A stretch of 64,000 nucleotides of DNA. Origin: Hypericum androsaemum (lineage: Eukaryota > Streptophyta > Magnoliopsida > Malpighiales > Hypericaceae). The DNA lies in assembly GCA_963995505.1 (NCBI GenBank), contig OZ023189.1:1377155-1441154 (forward strand). Direction: 5' to 3'. A model generated the notes under the pieces. That model made no database searches and had not been told where the DNA came from. It saw nothing but the letters and a program-made list of their open reading frames with translations. Below are positions 1 to 11,741 of the stretch, one piece after another. The translations under genes were made by a program, and so were the position numbers. Within the stretch, counting starts at the first letter, position 1. The number at the start of each line of letters is the position of its first letter.

Positions 1-1373
1 ACATTTTCTTGTTATTATAATGTATATTTATATTTGTAAGTGTAGTTTTTAATAATAAATCCCATAAATACAAAAGAGTTGCACAAAATAACTGAAGGCA
101 AGCAAAACATAGTGATAAATTTCTTTGATCATCTTTGGTTTCAAAACATAGTGATAAATTTCTTTGATCATCTTTGGTAATGTATCAGAACAAATATATG
201 TTGATGTTATTATATTAAAAAAATTGTATTGACTAGTTAAACTAGTCTGTGCAACTTGAGTAAGTGCTAGAGTGATAAAGTAAATTGTATATGATGTCGA
301 AGTTTCCACGAACATTAAATTTTTGTCAACATATATGTGGGTGCAACAATAGAAATTTCAATAATGCACCTAAATGCACTTGTTGCATAATGCTCACAAT
401 TTATTGTTGTCGGGGAAGCAACGACGTTTTAAGCTATAAGTAATTAGTGCATTAAATAATGGGAAATTGTGCAAGTACAACTATGAAATGAATATAACAT
501 ATTATAATTTTTATAGCTAATTCAAAATCTTATGGTAATAAGTAGGTAGACTTTTTGCGCTTAAAAAGGTCCTTGTCACTTTTATAACTACTAATACAAC
601 TACTAATGTAATAATTTCAATAATTTTTGTTACAAAATGTTCCGAGCTTTTACCAATATTTTGGATTTAAAAAAATTTAGCCATGATTCAAACTTGGATT
701 GGATTAGTCGATATTGTGAATCCTAGAGTAATAATTTAGATAATGAGATGGAAGTCTGTCGACCAGCTGTACAAGTTATTGTCTATTACAATTACGAAAA
801 TAGGAAATCACACCAAAGAAACAAAAACGGGAGAAGGATTATATTGAGATGGTTTTTACTGCAATTAATATACAGCGAGCAAGAGTCTCTCGATGGTACT
901 AATAAGAGTCGAGTATTTTTTTGCCAAAGAGCTTGTAGCCCAGCGGCTTAAGGCGTTGTAAATATTCAGAAGGTTCAGGGTTCATAGGTGTAAAATTTAC
1001 CTTTCAAAAAATACTATGTTAATATTTTAATATAAATTTTTTTTGAAAAGCTAAACTTCTTATTACTTGGATCAAACTTTATTGAAAATATGAACAAAGA
1101 ATTTTGTGGCGATCATTCTTTACCGAGTGTCTATATTTCGACTATTAATTCTACGATAAAATCTAAGAAAAAAATAGCCATGTATAATTTATCATAAAAT
1201 GTTACTTGAAAAAGTTATAACTATCTAGTATATCGAAAGATGTTCGTCAAAGTATGATTGCGAAATTTAATTTATTTTATCCTAGAAGAAAACCCACGGA
1301 CGCACTGCGACATTTAAATTAACCTCAAAATTGTCCAATCCGCTTCCCGCGCGCCGTACTGACAAAAGGCAAC
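1..1373. repeat. Dispersed direct repeat, copy 1
   Basis: This AT-rich block recurs almost in full at 14400-15481 and continues there, after a solo LTR, at 17634-17815. Shared landmarks include the sequence near 740 (again at 15081) and the stretch around 1225-1320 (again at 17634-17710). Its left edge is cut by the window start. No coding sequence is convincing; the short reading frames at 49-315 and 748-951 are not conserved as proteins between copies. Confidence 0.8.
103..178. repeat. 39-bp tandem duplication
   Basis: Two adjacent copies of a 39-bp unit (103-141 and 142-178) with almost no differences. The related copy at about 14500 has only one unit, so the duplication happened in this copy. 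Confidence 0.8.
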
Positions 1374-1411
1374 AGACGACTAGTTCACACTACAGGATTC
1401 CAAAAGGCAAG
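1374..1411. repeat. 38-bp direct repeat flanking inserted glycosylase copy
   Basis: The 38 bp here recur at 3057-3094, just after the glycosylase pseudogene block. An uninterrupted single version lies at 17778-17815 in the other copy of the surrounding repeat. The intervening 1645 bp therefore look like a secondary insertion into this repeat. The flanks are too long for an ordinary transposition target duplication, so recombination or break repair is more likely. Confidence 0.6.
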
Positions 1412-1413
1412 TA

Positions 1414-2905
1414 GCTATTTTTGATCTTTAATCTCTTAAATACAAATCTACTCAAGTGTCATATGAATATTTTACCAGAATACCAAACATTGGAACGGTG
1501 TGTAATCATCATATATTTTTCTAGTTTCTTCTTCCACCTTCTCTTTGGAAGAAATTACCATGTGTACCAAAGTTAACCATGCTACACTCTACAACCTTGA
1601 TAATAAGCATAAAAAAATATCGGTCCAATTTATTACCATGCTACACTCTACATATATACTCAATACCTTACAAAGTTTTTGATTTAGTACGAAGATTAGT
1701 TTCACACGTAACAATCATCAACTATGAAATGGCTTATAATTAGTAATTTACACATAGCAGTCATCAAATTGTAGATTGTTCAAACCTCCTTTAGGTGTCT
1801 CAAGGTTTTAGAATCAGATAGAACCCTTTGGTAGAATCCCATGCACATCAACAAGGTGGCGGATGCAAACTGGCCATACCCTTTGAAGCTCATTGCCATG
1901 GCGTAAGCTTCCTCCTCCGTTGCGTCCAACTCAAATTTGTGGAGCTTCAATGTGCTGTCCGCAACTCTATTAGCAAGATCATGAATCCAGGTTGCCCTAT
2001 ATCCTAGGTTACAATTTTTCTTGAGGAAATCCATAAGCTAACTCTCTAGGGCTCAGGAAGTTGCCTCCCACATGAGCCTTATGATCATGATTGTACTTCG
2101 AGATTGATTTGGAAGGCTTCCTCTTGAAAACTTTTGATTTTTGTGCCTTGTGATTCGACTTGGAACAATCAGCGGCATTGGAGTGATTGCGTTGAAGGTC
2201 GCAAAGGGCTCGATCCATTTCCAGACTCCTCTTCCACCTACAAGAGCAATGTTATAAATTAAGTGGACATATTAACGTTATGTATTCTTCAAGGTCGAAG
2301 CATGGCAATCAAGTTAAAGGGCATACGGGCAGGCACAAAAAAAAAGGGTTTTGACAGCGTCCTCGAAGAGAGAAGGGGAGCGAAAGAGCCTCCCGAAGCC
2401 TTTGGCCTTAGTGTTGGGATGCATTTCTTCGAAGGCAGTCATGGCCTTCGAATCTTTCTCTGATATCCTCAGCATTCGACCCACATGCTTCTGTCATTAC
2501 TACCCCTATTAAATTTTATATATTCACTCACATAATTTTGTTACACACACACACGTGTATGTGTAAAAACTGGCCAGAATAACTTGTTGGTCGGTAGGAG
2601 AGAGATCACCAGCTTCATAGCCATAGGTGGCAACGTTTAGCCAACCTCTATTGGTGGAGTCAATGGAAGTCTGAGATATAGAAACACGAATAGAATTTAT
2701 AGAGTCAGCCAAATATAGAGGTCAAGATAATATATTTTTTGAAGGCTCTCAGATATTGGGAGCCATCATGAAAAACCCGTGGTTGCAAATGGCATTTTCG
2801 AGGCTAAAGCCGTCTACCAATGGAAAGTTGAGAACCAAGCAACCATTCCCCTCTCGACTCAATCCATCATCATCACCAACTTCTAGCGCCATTCTTTGTA
2901 TACAA
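1414..2905 (-). pseudogene. HhH-GPD DNA glycosylase-like pseudogene (second copy)
   Basis: This is a diverged copy of the gene at 25906-27601, same strand. Sequence matching exon 1 lies at about 2570-2900, exon 2 at about 2305-2470, exon 3 at about 1785-2230 and exon 4 near 1480-1570. The HhH segment (FKGYGQFAS) and the LGYRA motif are still readable. Breaks: exon 3 has lost about 8 bp near 2033, which shifts the frame between the part encoding the glycosylase N side and the LGYRA part; exon 1 is shifted upstream of about 2712; the exon 4 acceptor has lost its cag; exon 5 is absent because the copy joins unrelated sequence at about 1412. It is therefore a non-functional relic. Confidence 0.75.
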
Positions 2906-3094
2906 GATGAAACTGGCTTCTAAAATCTACCACGTTATCTATTGTCCATGTAAACGCATTTTGTCGCTTTGAATTCTACATTCAATTTGAATATTGCAAG
3001 TTATTTTCCATGTAGTGATAACTAATGAGTGACTTATTTAAAGTGACTATGGTAAGAGACGACTAGTTCACACTACAGGATTCCGAAGGGAAGA

Positions 3095-3495
3095 AGCATT
3101 TTTTTCAATTGTCGAAATCTGTGCTTTTTTCGTAGAAGAATATCAAGAGTCTTATTTTTGAAATTTCTTGGTTTGAAATTTTGACTTCTGTGACCTCTCT
3201 TAATAATGCTTTGTTTCATCTTGATTTAAATCGGCCAATTAATGAGAGAGATGATGAGTGTGAAAACATTCATTGTTTGCGTATGTTTTAGCATTGAATT
3301 CCTATCGTTTCTAGTAGGTTTACGTGTTATTCGATGATAATATCTCTTATTTCGTATTATGTTAGTTTTCGTATAACCTCTTAATTTTTATTGTGTTTCT
3401 TTCATGTTTATTGCTAGAAGCCCTTGTGAGATGAGAGGGAGGATGTTGGTGCACCATTGGTTCGTGTTGAAGTCTATCGGAGTAGCCTAAAAGAT
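3095..3495. other. Unassigned AT-rich spacer
   Basis: The first 30-40 bp resemble 17816-17870, the continuation of the dispersed repeat. The rest shows no gene. A purine-rich stretch at about 3431-3443 followed by a TGTTGG could be the relic of another retroelement end, but no partner was found. Confidence 0.3.
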
Positions 3496-4906
3496 TGACG
3501 CTTGATCGGGCACTCGAAGATGTGGGCGAGTTTGACCTCTTGTGACTTAAATGCAGATAATTTTCTCATCCGAAGACCGATGAAGACAAACTCAGTGGCT
3601 CCGGAAAGAAGACATCCTGGGCTACACATTTGTCTCTAATGGGATTCTTCAAATTCGAAGTTCAAAAGGGATAAAAATCACGTCCAAAGTCGAGCTTTAC
3701 TTCTGCCAGCAATCTGTACGAATTTGGCCGAAAATTCAAGGACCATTATGGACCATGATTGCCTTTCTTTCTTTCACATGGCTGGAAACTTGAGTGCATT
3801 GTATAAATAATTCTCCTTGGTGTTCCTTGTTGGAAAGAAGAGCTTTCCACCTCCAAAGTGGAGCTTTCCACCTCCAAAGTGCTTTCCACCATCAAAAGAA
3901 AGGCTTTCCAACTCAAAAGAGAGAATATTCATCCATCCACCTTCTCTTTTGATGGATGAGTGGAGAAAAAGCTCTCATCTCATTCACTATAAATAGAGGA
4001 GGGAATTGCTCTCTTTGGTATATCTAGTTTTGGAAGAATATAGTTGTGAGATTGAGAGTTGTGAGGAATACCAAGGAGGAGCATCATTGGAGGAATGCTA
4101 GAAGGAAGCTTGAAGAAGGATGCTTGAGGAAGCTCTTGATCACATCTTGAGTTTTCTCTATCTCTCTTTGATGTTATTTTCTATCATTTTCTTGTATAAG
4201 TTTTCTTCTTGTATGAACATGACTTGTGAGTAGTTTTTCTTGTGAGTACGATGCTTTAATTATGTGATTACTTATCTATGTTGGGTTATGGTTTGATCAA
4301 CTTTCGTAGTAGTTGTCAATTGATGATCGTAATGCTTAATCTAACTTGATCACTTAGATTATGATGTTAGTTGATGATAGTGGACCGAAAGGCATTAAAT
4401 TCAACGGAAGGATCAATTGACATATTCTTAGGTATTAATGAGACATCTTGATACTAAGGGATAACCCACGAGGAGTTAACTTTATAATTGAGTTTAGCTT
4501 AGTTCACGATCTAATTAATGAGCGAAAGCGTTAGTTGGTATTCGTGAACTATTCTAGCTTAGTTTTATCGGCCTAATGAGCGAAAGCGTTAGGAGGATGC
4601 ACTAGAACACTCCGGGTACTAGTTAGAACTTCATAAATAACCATGATCTTGACATAGATAGGTAGTCCATAAAAGCATCGTGCTCTCTTTATTTTATTAA
4701 AGTACAAACCGTCTATTTACATTTCTTAGTTTACTTATTGTCTTGCAACCTCATATCATTCTTTACTTTACGAACTTGTTTCAATTTGGCTACATACGAT
4801 TGATTGTTTTAATTTTCATGTTCTATCTCTCTCAGTTCAAGAACCTTACTTATACACTATACTATTTGTTTGTGCGTTAAATTGCTTGTCAATTTTGCGT
4901 ACGTCA
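3496..4906 (+). repeat. 5' LTR of the Athila-like element
   Basis: The LTR is bounded by the inverted pair TGACG (3496-3500) and CGTCA (4902-4906), and the primer binding site starts three bases later. It contains a TATA box at 3988 and internal short repeats, such as two copies of a GAGCTTTCCACCTCCAAAGT-like unit at about 3840-3880. The start is inferred, because no second LTR is available for comparison. Confidence 0.6.
3988..3995 (+). promoter_or_regulatory. LTR TATA box
   Basis: TATAAATA in the middle of the LTR, followed by sequence of moderate GC. This is the expected place for the U3/R promoter of an LTR retrotransposon. Confidence 0.5.
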
Positions 4907-4909
4907 AAT

Positions 4910-4922
4910 TGGCGCCGTTGCC
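4910..4922 (+). other. Primer binding site (tRNA-Asp type)
   Basis: TGGCGCCGTTGCC matches the 3' end complement of plant tRNA-Asp, the primer used by Athila elements. After these 13 bases the match stops, and within about 20 bp the sequence is already mid-gag. The leader and gag start have therefore been deleted. Confidence 0.75.
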
Positions 4923-4937
4923 AAGTCGGCCAAACTC

Positions 4938-6007
4938 TTGCAAGAAATCAACACCTTTGTCCAAAGAGATGGGGAGAGCATCTATGAAGCTTGGGAGAGA
5001 TTCACAGATCTCCAAGGAGCTTTCTCTCAACATGGCATATCACAGGAGAACCTCATGAAGATCTTCTACAATGGGTTAGATGGCCCATCTCGTGATCATA
5101 TTGATGCCTCATCTCAAGGAGTGTTCTTAAGAAATACTGCTGACGAAGCCACTCGTTTGATGGAGGAGATGGCAGAAGTCAATGGCATGTGGCCAAAGGA
5201 GCGTGCCAGAATACCACACAGAGGAGCAACTCGAGGGATACTGGAAGTGGATAGCAACACCAAGATCGAAGCCAGGCTTGAGGCCCTTACCAGAAGATTT
5301 GAAGACCTGGCTAAAAGCAAGGAAAAGATAGCTACAGTGCAAGATGTTTGTGAACTTTGTAAAGAAAAACATCCCACCAACGACTGTCCAGTATTGGAAG
5401 AAATTCAAGCTGTCGCTGATAGGCACCAGGAGGGTTAGGTTACTCCAACCAAAGTCAACCAAATTTCTCTCGATTTGGAAAGCAGCCATACAACACCGAC
5501 ACCCAACAAGAACCCAAAAGGCCATATTTGGGAGATCAAGTCAAAACAATGGGAGAAAAGATCGACCAATTGGTAGGGAACCAAGTCAACATCTTCTCAA
5601 AGATTGACCAATTAGTCGGAGTAATCCAGCAGTCTATTCAACAACAATCTATAACTGTACAACGGATGGATCGTTGTGAAGTTCGACAGCAAGAAATTGA
5701 GACATTCCTCAAAGGGCAGGCAACACAACTCAAAAAGATGGAAATTGAACTTGGAAACTTAGCTGCAGCAAATACTCGACGATCGATAGGTTCACTACCA
5801 AGCAACACAGAGGCTAACCCAAGAGGAGATGTCAAAGCTGTTACTCTGAGAAGTGGCAAGGAGATCGAAGGAGCCTCTACGACATCCAAAGAGAAGGAGA
5901 AAGTGAAGGAGAAAGAGAAGGAAGAAGAGCTAGTTCAGCCCATTGAAGAAGAGGAATTTTATGTTCCTCCACCACCAAGAATTCCACCTCCATCGTTTCC
6001 TCAATGA
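4938..6007 (+). pseudogene. Athila gag remnant
   Basis: Encodes the retrotransposon gag core (RDGESIYEAWERF, FYNGLDGPSRDHIDA) and a CX2CX3HX4C zinc-knuckle-like segment (CELCKEKHPTNDC) near 5356-5400, then a coiled-coil region and a charged linker with a proline-rich end near 6000. The normal gag N-terminus is missing, because the core begins almost directly after the primer site. The frame shifts between 5438 and 5528, and an in-frame TGA at 6005-6007 ends the second part. The protein would form the virus-like particle; this copy cannot. Confidence 0.8.
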
Positions 6008-7111
6008 CTCAAGAAGAAACCAATGGAAGATAAAAGATTCATTGGTTTTATTGAAAAGATGAAGGGTATTCAGATAAGTGTCTTTTTCTTGGAGATGCTT
6101 GATCAAATGCCGCATTATGCCAAATTCCTCAAAGGACTCCTCACCAATAAGAAGAAGTGGGACAAAGAAGAAACGATATCTCTAACCGTCAATTGCAGCT
6201 CACTCATCTCCAAGGATTTGCCGGCTAAGCTTAAGGATCCAGGGAGTTTTACTATCCCTTGTTTTATTGGTGATGTTGAATTTCCTAAGTGCTTGTGTGA
6301 TCTTGGTGCCAGCATTAACCTCATGCCGTTAACTATCTTCAGGCAACTAGGACTTGGAGACCTTAAGCCAACAGAGATGCGTCTTCAGCTAGCAGACCAG
6401 ACTGTCAAGAGACCACATGGAATTGCGGAGGATATGCTAGTCAAATTCGAGCAATTCTATGTTCCAGCAAATTTTGTAGTCTTGGACTTCGACCCAGACA
6501 AGAATTGTCCTCTTCTCCTAGGAAGGCCATTCCTCAACACCAACCGTGCCTTAATCGATGTCAATGGAGGGAAGCTAACTCTACGTGTTGGGGAAGAAAC
6601 AATAGAGTACCAAATGGCCAAAGCAATGCAGCACTACCGCGATGATGAAGATTGCTTGCGCATCGACACGATGCCTGATGAAATGTTTTATTCTGAAGAA
6701 CAGTGGAGATGGTCTTTGACAGAGGAAGAAGAGGCAGAAACGCTTGAACAAGTGCACGAAGTTGAAGAGGCCGAAGAAAATGAAGAAGTAGACAAAGAGG
6801 AGGAAAAATTAGAGCTAGCATTTTACAAGGGGGCTCCTACGCTACCATCCACTGTTAAAGTCCCCGCTGTGGAGCTGAAAGAGTTACCTCCTCACTTGCG
6901 ATATGCTTTCTTAAGAGAAGGAGGAAGGCTGCCAATAATTATCTCCAACAAGCTTACTCCGGAGCAAGAAGAGCAAGTTCTTACACTAGTGAACAAAAGA
7001 ATCAAGGCCATGGGATGGAAAATTTCTGATATCCATGGAATTAGCTCTGACATTGTGATGCACCACATCAACATGGAGGAAGGGTCAAAGCCCAGGGCCG
7101 ATCGTCAATGA
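6008..7111 (+). pseudogene. Athila aspartic protease region
   Basis: Same frame as the preceding gag part, beyond the TGA at 6005-6007. The retroviral-type protease active site appears as DLGA (residues in CLCDLGASINLMP, about 6295-6325), with the flap-distal LLLGRPFL at about 6510-6535. The usual D(T/S)GA reads DLGA, which is normal for this clade. An acidic Glu-rich linker follows (about 6720-6810). The segment ends at an in-frame TGA (7109-7111), consistent with a CGA-to-TGA change. Confidence 0.8.
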
Positions 7112-8405
7112 AGACTAAATCCAAACATGAGAGAGGTTGTGAAAAAAGAGGTAATCAAACTTCTCGATGCTGGAATTATTTATCCTATTTCAGATAGCGA
7201 ATGGGTGAACCCTGTCCAATGTGTGCCCAAGAAAGGAGGTATGATGGTGCAAACTAATGAGGAAGGGGAACTTATCTCAACAAGAGTAGTTACTGGGTGG
7301 CGTGTATGCATCGACTACAGAAAACTCAATGCCGCTACTCGAAAGGATCACTTTCCTCTTCCCTTTATTGATCAAATGTTGGAGCGTATTGCTGGACATG
7401 CCTACTACTGCTTCCTAGATGGTTATTGCAGGTATAATCAGGTACTCATCTATCCTGGAGACCAAGATAAGACTACTTTCACTTGTCCTTTTGGCAGTTT
7501 TGCATACAGGAGAATGCCTTTTGGTCTGTGCAATGCTCCCGCCACTTTTTAACGGTGCATGATGGCAATCTTTTGGGGGATGAATGAAGACATCATGGAG
7601 GTTTTCATTGATGATTTTTCTGTCTTTGGAGATTCGTTTGAATGTTGCCTCCACAACTTGGATAGAGTACTCAAGAGATGCGAAGAGAAGAAGCTCGTGC
7701 TTAATTGGGAGAAATGTCATTTTATGGTGGAAGAAGGCATAGTATTGGGTCACAAGATCTCAAAGGCTGGAATTGAAGTTGGTCGTGCCAAGACCGAGGC
7801 GATCGAAAAAATGCAACCACCGACGACGGTAAAGGGCATCCGCGCATTCCTAGGATATGCAGGGTTTTATCGACGCTTTATAAAGAAATTCTCTTCTATT
7901 GCAAAACCCTTGACTAACCTCTTGAATAAGGATGTCACCTTTGAGTTTGATGATTCTTGTCTAAGTGCTTTCAGGACACTCCAAGAAGCATTGGTCACCG
8001 CTCCAATTATCACTTCACCATCGTGGGACCTCCCATTTGAGCTTATGTGTGATGCAAGCAATGATGTCTTGGGTTGTGTCCTCGGACAACGAAAGGAAGG
8101 GCGACTGCATGTCATCTATTATGTAAGTCGTGTTCTCGCTGGAGCACAACTTAACTACACCACCACGGAAAAAGAGCTACTTGCGGTGGTGTATGCTTGC
8201 GACAAATTCAGGCCTTACTTGTTAGGCTCTAAAGTCATCATCTACACCGACCACGCAGCCTTGAGGTACCTCTTTGCTAAACAAGATGCAAAACCCCGAC
8301 TTATCCGTTGGATTTTACTTTTGCAGGAATTTGATCTAGTGATTAAGGATAAGAAGGGCACGAAGAACGTGGTTGCAGATCACTTGTCCCGCTTGGAGTA
8401 CAACG
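7112..8405 (+). pseudogene. Athila reverse transcriptase and RNase H
   Basis: Continues in the same frame. RT motifs: GWRVCIDYRKLN, DHFPLPFIDQML, FLDGYCRYNQ, MPFGLCNAPATF and the catalytic FIDD (in [10 protein letters not shown], about 7600). An in-frame TAA at 7550-7552 directly after APATF fits a CAA-to-TAA change. RNase H follows, with [10 protein letters not shown], the [11 protein letters not shown] helix, YTDHAAL and ADHLSRLE up to about 8400. FLDGYCRYN differs from the usual GYSGYN, so the copy is degrading even outside its stops. Confidence 0.9.
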
Positions 8406-9772
8406 ATGGAATGGAAAAGGAAGGAAGGATTCTCGAATACTTCCCAGATGAAGCTTTGTTCTATGTCCAAGCAGTGGCGCCTCCTTGGTACGCAGATTTT
8501 GCCAACTATTTGGTGAGTGAAGTCATGCCCGAAGACTTGAGCTACCCTCAGAGAAAGAAGTTCCTCAGTGATGTGCGTTTCTATGTGTGGGATGAGCCAT
8601 ATCTATTCAGGAGATGTGTGGATGGCCTTCTACGACGATGTATTCCAGATGAGGAAATACCATATATTCTCCAAGAGTGTCATGGATCAGTTTATGCTGG
8701 ACACTTCGGAGCATCAAGAACAGCTTCACAAGTTCTTGAGTGTGGGTTCTATTGGCCTACAATTTTCAAAGATGCAAGAGCATTCACTAAGCATTGTGAT
8801 CGTTGTCAACGAACAAGTAATATTTCTCGACGAGATGAAATGCCCCAGTCTGGTATTCTAGAGGTTGAGCTGTTTGATGTGTGGGGGATCGACTTCATGG
8901 GTCCTTTCCCTCCCTCTAAAAGTAATAAGTACATCATTGTCGGAGTCGACTACGTCTCCAAATGGGTAGAGGCGTGGGCTACTCCAACAAACGATGCCAA
9001 GGTGGTCTTACGATTCCTCAAGCAGCTCTTCGCCCGATTTGGTGTTCCTCGCGCAATCATCAGTGATGGCGGTTCACACTTCTGCAACCAACCTTTTGCC
9101 ACGCTTCTCCGGCGCTATGGAGTCACTCATAAGGTTGCCACACCTTATCATCCTCAAACCACTGGTCAAGTTGAAGTATCTAATAGGGAGCTGAAGAAAA
9201 TTCTAGAAAAGACGGTGAGCTCAGCACGGAAAGATTGGTCGGGTAAGCTTGATGATGCCTTATGGGCTTACCGCACTGCTTTCAAAACCCCTATAGGCAC
9301 AACACCATATCGCCTGGTCTACGGCAAGGCGTGTCACCTCCCAGTGGAGCTTGAACACCGAGCATTTTGGGCAATCAAGACATTGAACTACGACTACAAG
9401 CTCGCGGGAGAACGTCGGGTGCTGCAACTCTAAGAACTCGAGGAACTCCGCTCAAGTGCCTTTGAAAGTGCACGGCTCTACAAAGACACCACCAAAAAGA
9501 GGCACGACGCTCGTATTGGAGCCAAGGACTTTCGGGTTGGTCAACAAGTACTCCTCTATAATTCGCGCTTGAAGCTGTTCCCCGAAAAATTAAAATCAAG
9601 ATGGAGCGGACCATTCGAGATTGTCAATGCTGCCCCTCATGGAGCCATTGAAGTGAAGAATCTGGAGGGCCAAACATTCAAAGTCAATGGCCAGCGGTGC
9701 AAGCTATACCTAGGGAGCAAGATGGAGCGCGCTCGAGAAGTGCAAACTTTGCTCCCTCCATCCGCACCTTAG
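8406..9772 (+). pseudogene. Athila integrase
   Basis: N-terminal zinc region H..H..CDRCQ (about 8680-8810), then the DDE core: [18 protein letters not shown] and [10 protein letters not shown] hold the three acidic positions. An in-frame TAA at 9431-9433 interrupts the C-terminal part, which resumes in the same frame (LRSSAFESARLY..., RWSGPFEI, about 9440-9650) and ends at 9772. There is no chromodomain, which fits Athila rather than chromoviruses. Confidence 0.9.
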
Positions 9773-11240
9773 CCTCAGGGAGCAGTCCACTTCTCTTTCT
9801 TTTACTTTTCATTTTTTTATTTGTGTTATATAACATTATGTTTTGTTTTGTGTGTTGCCCCCACATTGAGGACAATGTGTCATTTAAGTGTGGGGGTGAG
9901 AGGTTCCACATAGAAATGATTTGATGAGTATAGCATGATTTTTTCAAAATTTGACCCCCTCAAAATTATTAAACTTATGTTAGAAGATTGCCACATACCT
10001 AGTTAGGGATTGAACTCGAGCACTAAGATTAGAAACTTGTAGAAACCTCACCCTCGGTTGCTTAAACTAGTGGTCTCACTATGTATACTTGCCTAGAGGG
10101 TTGACGAATAAACTTTGTGAAACTTTGAGCCAAAGGTGGAGACAATAGTCTCTATACATTAATGAGGTTCCTACTTGAGTCCGGTTGATTGAGGTATCCT
10201 ACTAGTACTCGACATAGTCTTGGTTGTGTGTGCGTTAGTGGGATGACGGGGGCAAATTTCTTTGACATTAAGCCCAGAGCTGTAGAGATAAAAATCCCTT
10301 GAATCCATTGCTTTAACCCATTGAGCCTAGCCATTCTTTGATCATATTATATGTAAGCCAACTTTAAGCCTTATACCTACTATCCTCCCGACCTTTGGTC
10401 ATTTGATCCGTGGACGCATAGGTTGGGGATAATATGTATTGGGATTAGTTAAAAACTTGGTGTTGATATGGGTTTAATCTGTTTGTGATTTGGATAATTG
10501 AGAGGCTATTAGCAAAAAAAAAAAAGATCGAGTTGTTGCCTAGTAAATGTCAAGTTTGTGAAAAAAAAAGAAGAAGAAAAGAAATGAAAAGTGGTGAAAA
10601 GAGAAGTAAAAAATGGAATAAGGCATGAATAAGATGGCATGACTCGATCTACATGGTCTTAGGAAATGGGTGAATTGGGGAGTGTGCTTGAATTGTTTAT
10701 GGTGAGGATGTTTAGAATAGACGAGTGACTAGTTTGCATTTGTACAATGTCCTCGGATTGGGTGGTTTAACTACTATCCAGATATTTTATCTCACCTGTA
10801 CCTCAGCCCCATTACAACCCGAATGAAAGTCCCCCTGATCACAAGCAATCTCACGACTTTGAGACATTGTTGAGTAGGACGTCGGATACTTTGAAAAAAA
10901 ATCGGCCATGTACGTGAGAGATAGGAAGTTAACCACTTAAAATTGTGAGCGAAAAATTTCTGAACTTCTGAGTGGTCAACCTTCTAGTGTATTTTACATA
11001 GTGTTAATACTTGGTTAAATAATTTAGAGGTGAGGTGTCTACCGATTCTTACTTTTTGTGTTTTGGTTAATGAACTAGCTAGGTTAAGAGACTATCGAAA
11101 TGGTTTGTTGGAGCTTTTCTCAATTCCTTGGAGTCCATTCATTTCTTCCATGTTTGATTGGCAATGTGTACAGTTTTATGAATGGTGTTTCATGACCGCA
11201 TCTCAACTACATAGAGGCAACATCTCCAGGCTTGAATAAT
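9773..11240 (+). other. Athila 3' noncoding tail with polypurine-like tract
   Basis: A TTTAAGTGTGGGGGTGA tract at about 9883-9899, preceded by the ACATTGAGGACAATGT motif, is typical of the region after integrase in Athila-type elements. The A/G-rich stretch 10512-10615 and the rest carry no open gene. No envelope-like ORF was found. The true polypurine tract next to a 3' LTR is missing with the LTR. Confidence 0.55.
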
Positions 11241-11403
11241 TAGTGTCCATGATGGATTTTACTACGTAGAGTTTAAATGATGCATGTGACAGTAACTTCA
11301 TATTTAATGTACAAGAAGAATTCAACAATGATTTTATTTATAATATGTAAATATTATTACTATTAATAAAATTTTAAACAAATCTTAGAACAGACCTAAA
11401 AAT

Positions 11404-11660
11404 ATTTGTATAGTGTATGAGGACGTCCATGAATAATGTGCACAATATTTAAACTTTATATTAAATAGGTAGTTACCCTAGAAAAAAGATTAAATATATA
11501 GTGGGTATTTCAACAAATCTTAAGAATATAAACACATTTGTATAGTGTATCAAGATGTCCATGAATAATGTGCATAATATTTTAAAATTCATATTAAATA
11601 AGTGATAATCCTAAAAAAATAATTAAGTCGTTGGTATTTCAACAAATCTTATAACGGAGT
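11404..11660. repeat. Tandem duplication, period about 132 bp
   Basis: Two imperfect copies of an AT-rich unit, beginning at ATTTGTATAGTGTAT (11404 and 11536) and each ending near TTTCAACAAATCTTA. No coding potential. Confidence 0.7.
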
Positions 11661-11741
11661 ATCCTTTTTCTATAACAATCATCAAGCATCTCAGAACTAA
11701 CAATACTAGCAAGCAGAAGCACAGAGCTGTCAGTTTTAATC

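Larger units (their letters stand above)
3496..11240 (+). mobile_element. Athila-like Ty3/gypsy retrotransposon, 3'-truncated
   Basis: Order seen: 5' LTR (3496-4906), primer binding site (4910-4922), gag remnant, protease, reverse transcriptase, RNase H, integrase (to 9772), then a noncoding tail with a polypurine-like tract. The pol sequence ([41 protein letters not shown]) and a tRNA-Asp-like primer site TGGCGCCGTTGCC are typical of the Athila clade. No 3' LTR matching 3496-4906 occurs in the window, so the element is truncated. The end near 11240 is approximate, placed where sequence typical of the tail gives way to AT-rich repeats. All reading frames are broken. Confidence 0.85.

Noticed and set aside
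3443..3495. Earlier start of the Athila LTR at TGTTGG (3444)
   Set aside because: The LTR end is CGTCA, which pairs with TGACG at 3496 but not with TGTTG.
5114..5525. Minus-strand frames opposite the Athila gag
   Set aside because: Shadows of the gag reading frame without domains.
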